Positions 5,155-6,366 of a DNA stretch of 6,366 bases are shown in pieces. Source of the DNA: Pseudomonadota bacterium (GTDB taxonomy: Bacteria; Pseudomonadota; Gammaproteobacteria; Burkholderiales; Burkholderiaceae_C); assembly GCA_021798395.1 (NCBI GenBank), contig JAJZHS010000151.1, forward strand, positions 1 to 6,366, written 5' to 3'. Positions within the stretch are counted from its first letter, which is position 1, and every line of letters begins with the position of its first letter. The notes under the pieces are model-generated. The model saw only the letters and a list, made by a program, of their open reading frames with translations, had not been told where the DNA came from and ran no database searches. The position numbers and the translations under genes were made by a program.

Positions 5155-6366
5155 ATGCAACGCAAACGGTCCTGGGTCCTGAAATCCGCCGTCGCCGCGC
5201 TGGCGCTGGCCTGGGGCGCGGCGCACGCCGCCGCGCCGGCCGCGATCAAGATCGGCACCCTGTACGCCAGCAGCGGATCGTTCGCGGTCGCCTCGCAGGG
5301 GCAGCTCGAAGGCCTGAAGTTCTGGGCCGCCGCGGTGAACAAGGACGGCGGCGTGTTCGTCAAGGCCTACGGCAGGAAGATCCCGGTCAAGATCGTCGCT
5401 TACGACGACCAGAGCTCGACGTCGACCTCGACCACGCTGTACAACCAGCTGATCACCCAGGACAAGGTCGACGTTCTGGTCGCCGACTTCGGTTCGGTGC
5501 TGACCTCGGTGGCGATCCCGCTGGCGGCCGAGCACAAGATGCTGCTGATCGACCCGACCGGATCGGGCGCCAACTTCTTCACCAAAAAGACCGACTACCT
5601 GGCCGACGTCAGCATCCCGTCGTCGGCGGTGTGGCCGGTGCCGTTGGCCAACATGCTGGTGGCCAAGCACATCAAGCGGGTCGCGGTGATTTACGGCGCC
5701 AACGATTTCGACGCCTCGCAAGCCACCACACTGAAGGACGTGCTGGCCAAGGCAGGCGTGACGCCGGTGTTCTTCCACGGCGTGCCGACCACCGAATCGA
5801 ACTACACCGTGCTGCTGCACACGGCGGCCGCAAGCCGCCCGGACGCGCTGATCGAATTCGGCTACCCGCCGAACGACATCGCGTTCCTCAAAGCGCTGCA
5901 ACAAAGCGGACTGCACTTCAACATGACGTTCACGATCTTCCCCGGGCAACTGCTCGAGCTGATCACCAAGAACGTCGGCGCCAAGGCGCTGGCCTACACC
6001 TACACCTATCCGACGCCGCCGCTGGTGCGCTACGACAAAGTGACCGACGGAATGAACACCGGCCAGTTCGTCGCCGCCTTCAAGGCGGCCGAGAACAAGG
6101 AGCCGAACTTCCTCGACGCCGCCGGATACAACACCGGGGTGGTGATGCAGAAGATGTTCGCCGACGCGCCGAAATTCACCCAGCTCGATTTCCACCAGGC
6201 GCTGATGGACGCGTCGGGCAGGACGACGACGCTGCTGGGCGCGTTCAAGATCAACGCCAACGGCGCCCAGCTCGGCCAGCTGCTGCCGGTCGCGCAGCTG
6301 GTGCCCAAGGGCGACAAGGTCAAACCGGTCGTCGTCTACCCCGAGGACAAGGCCACCGGAAAGGCG
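5155..6366 (+). CDS. Branched-chain amino acid-type ABC transporter periplasmic substrate-binding protein (3' partial)
   Basis: The frame is open for 404 codons to the end of the window with no stop. The start at 5155 follows GAGGAGA (5141-5147) with a 7-nt gap; the overlapping ATG at 5147 is out of frame and soon stops. Residues 1-26 form a signal peptide (MQRKR basic end, hydrophobic core, A-H-A at 23-25). The mature protein starts IKIGTLYASSGSFAVASQGQ (31-50), then EGLKFWAAAVNKDGGV (52-67), VKIVAYDDQSSTST (78-91), LYNQLITQDKVDVLVADFGS (95-114) and KRVAVIYGANDFD (174-186). This is the type I periplasmic-binding fold of Leu/Ile/Val-binding proteins (Peripla_BP_6). It should capture a small ligand in the periplasm and deliver it to an inner-membrane LivHMGF-type transporter, whose genes would be expected just beyond the window. 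The family also covers amides, urea and aromatic acids, so the ligand is uncertain. At 404 residues the protein is nearly full length. Confidence 0.9.
   Translation, partial: MQRKRSWVLKSAVAALALAWGAAHAAAPAAIKIGTLYASSGSFAVASQGQLEGLKFWAAAVNKDGGVFVKAYGRKIPVKIVAYDDQSSTSTSTTLYNQLITQDKVDVLVADFGSVLTSVAIPLAAEHKMLLIDPTGSGANFFTKKTDYLADVSIPSSAVWPVPLANMLVAKHIKRVAVIYGANDFDASQATTLKDVLAKAGVTPVFFHGVPTTESNYTVLLHTAAASRPDALIEFGYPPNDIAFLKALQQSGLHFNMTFTIFPGQLLELITKNVGAKALAYTYTYPTPPLVRYDKVTDGMNTGQFVAAFKAAENKEPNFLDAAGYNTGVVMQKMFADAPKFTQLDFHQALMDASGRTTTLLGAFKINANGAQLGQLLPVAQLVPKGDKVKPVVVYPEDKATGKA

Noticed and set aside
5056..6195. 379-codon open frame on the minus strand
   Set aside because: It is antisense to the substrate-binding protein gene, which has a signal peptide, ribosome-binding site and clear family motifs; the antisense product is histidine/valine/arginine repeats without domain character.

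Overview
The window is about 6.4 kb of very G+C-rich bacterial DNA (around 70% by eye). It looks like a Gram-negative proteobacterial chromosome. The YchF sequence, in particular its 'GEQGAREAGRMRAEGKDYVVRDGDVLNFLFNV'-type carboxyl end (residues 332-363), most resembles betaproteobacterial YchF, so I favour a betaproteobacterium. That assignment rests on memory of the family, not on a search.

Layout. Positions 1-119 (+) hold the tail of an unidentified, hydrophobic protein that converges on a leftward cluster. The leftward cluster, read on the minus strand, is ychF (3104-2013, ribosome-associated ATPase), then two tandem RarD-type EamA/DMT-superfamily membrane transporters (1939-1070 and 1037-165). 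The two transporters are clearly paralogous. The distal one keeps the canonical RarD signature and the proximal one has drifted. To the right of ychF lies a 227-bp divergent intergenic region with a perfect 49-bp palindrome (23-bp arms, 3-nt loop) that abuts a good -10 element for ychF. Rightward from it, 3332-5029 (+) encodes an exported 565-residue protein. It carries a zinc-dependent phospholipase C-like metal-site pattern (H-x3-D-x5-H, later H-x3-E) and a separate cysteine-containing, beta-rich C-terminal domain. Finally 5155-6366 (+) encodes a periplasmic substrate-binding protein of the branched-chain amino acid (Leu/Ile/Val-binding) type, which runs off the window without a stop.

How the genes relate. 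The three leftward genes are co-oriented with 73- and 32-bp gaps and may be co-transcribed, but ychF and the transporters have no evident shared pathway. The two rightward genes both make exported proteins but are 125 bp apart with a separate ribosome-binding site and a possible promoter between them. I see no functional link beyond adjacency.

The most interesting items are the phospholipase C-like protein with an uncommon C-terminal module (tentatively aegerolysin/ET79-like) and the large palindrome at the ychF promoter. A smaller hairpin on the other side of ychF has the same 3-nt loop and a similar flank. I found no CRISPR array, tRNA, rRNA, insertion sequence or phage gene, and no complete new multi-gene system.
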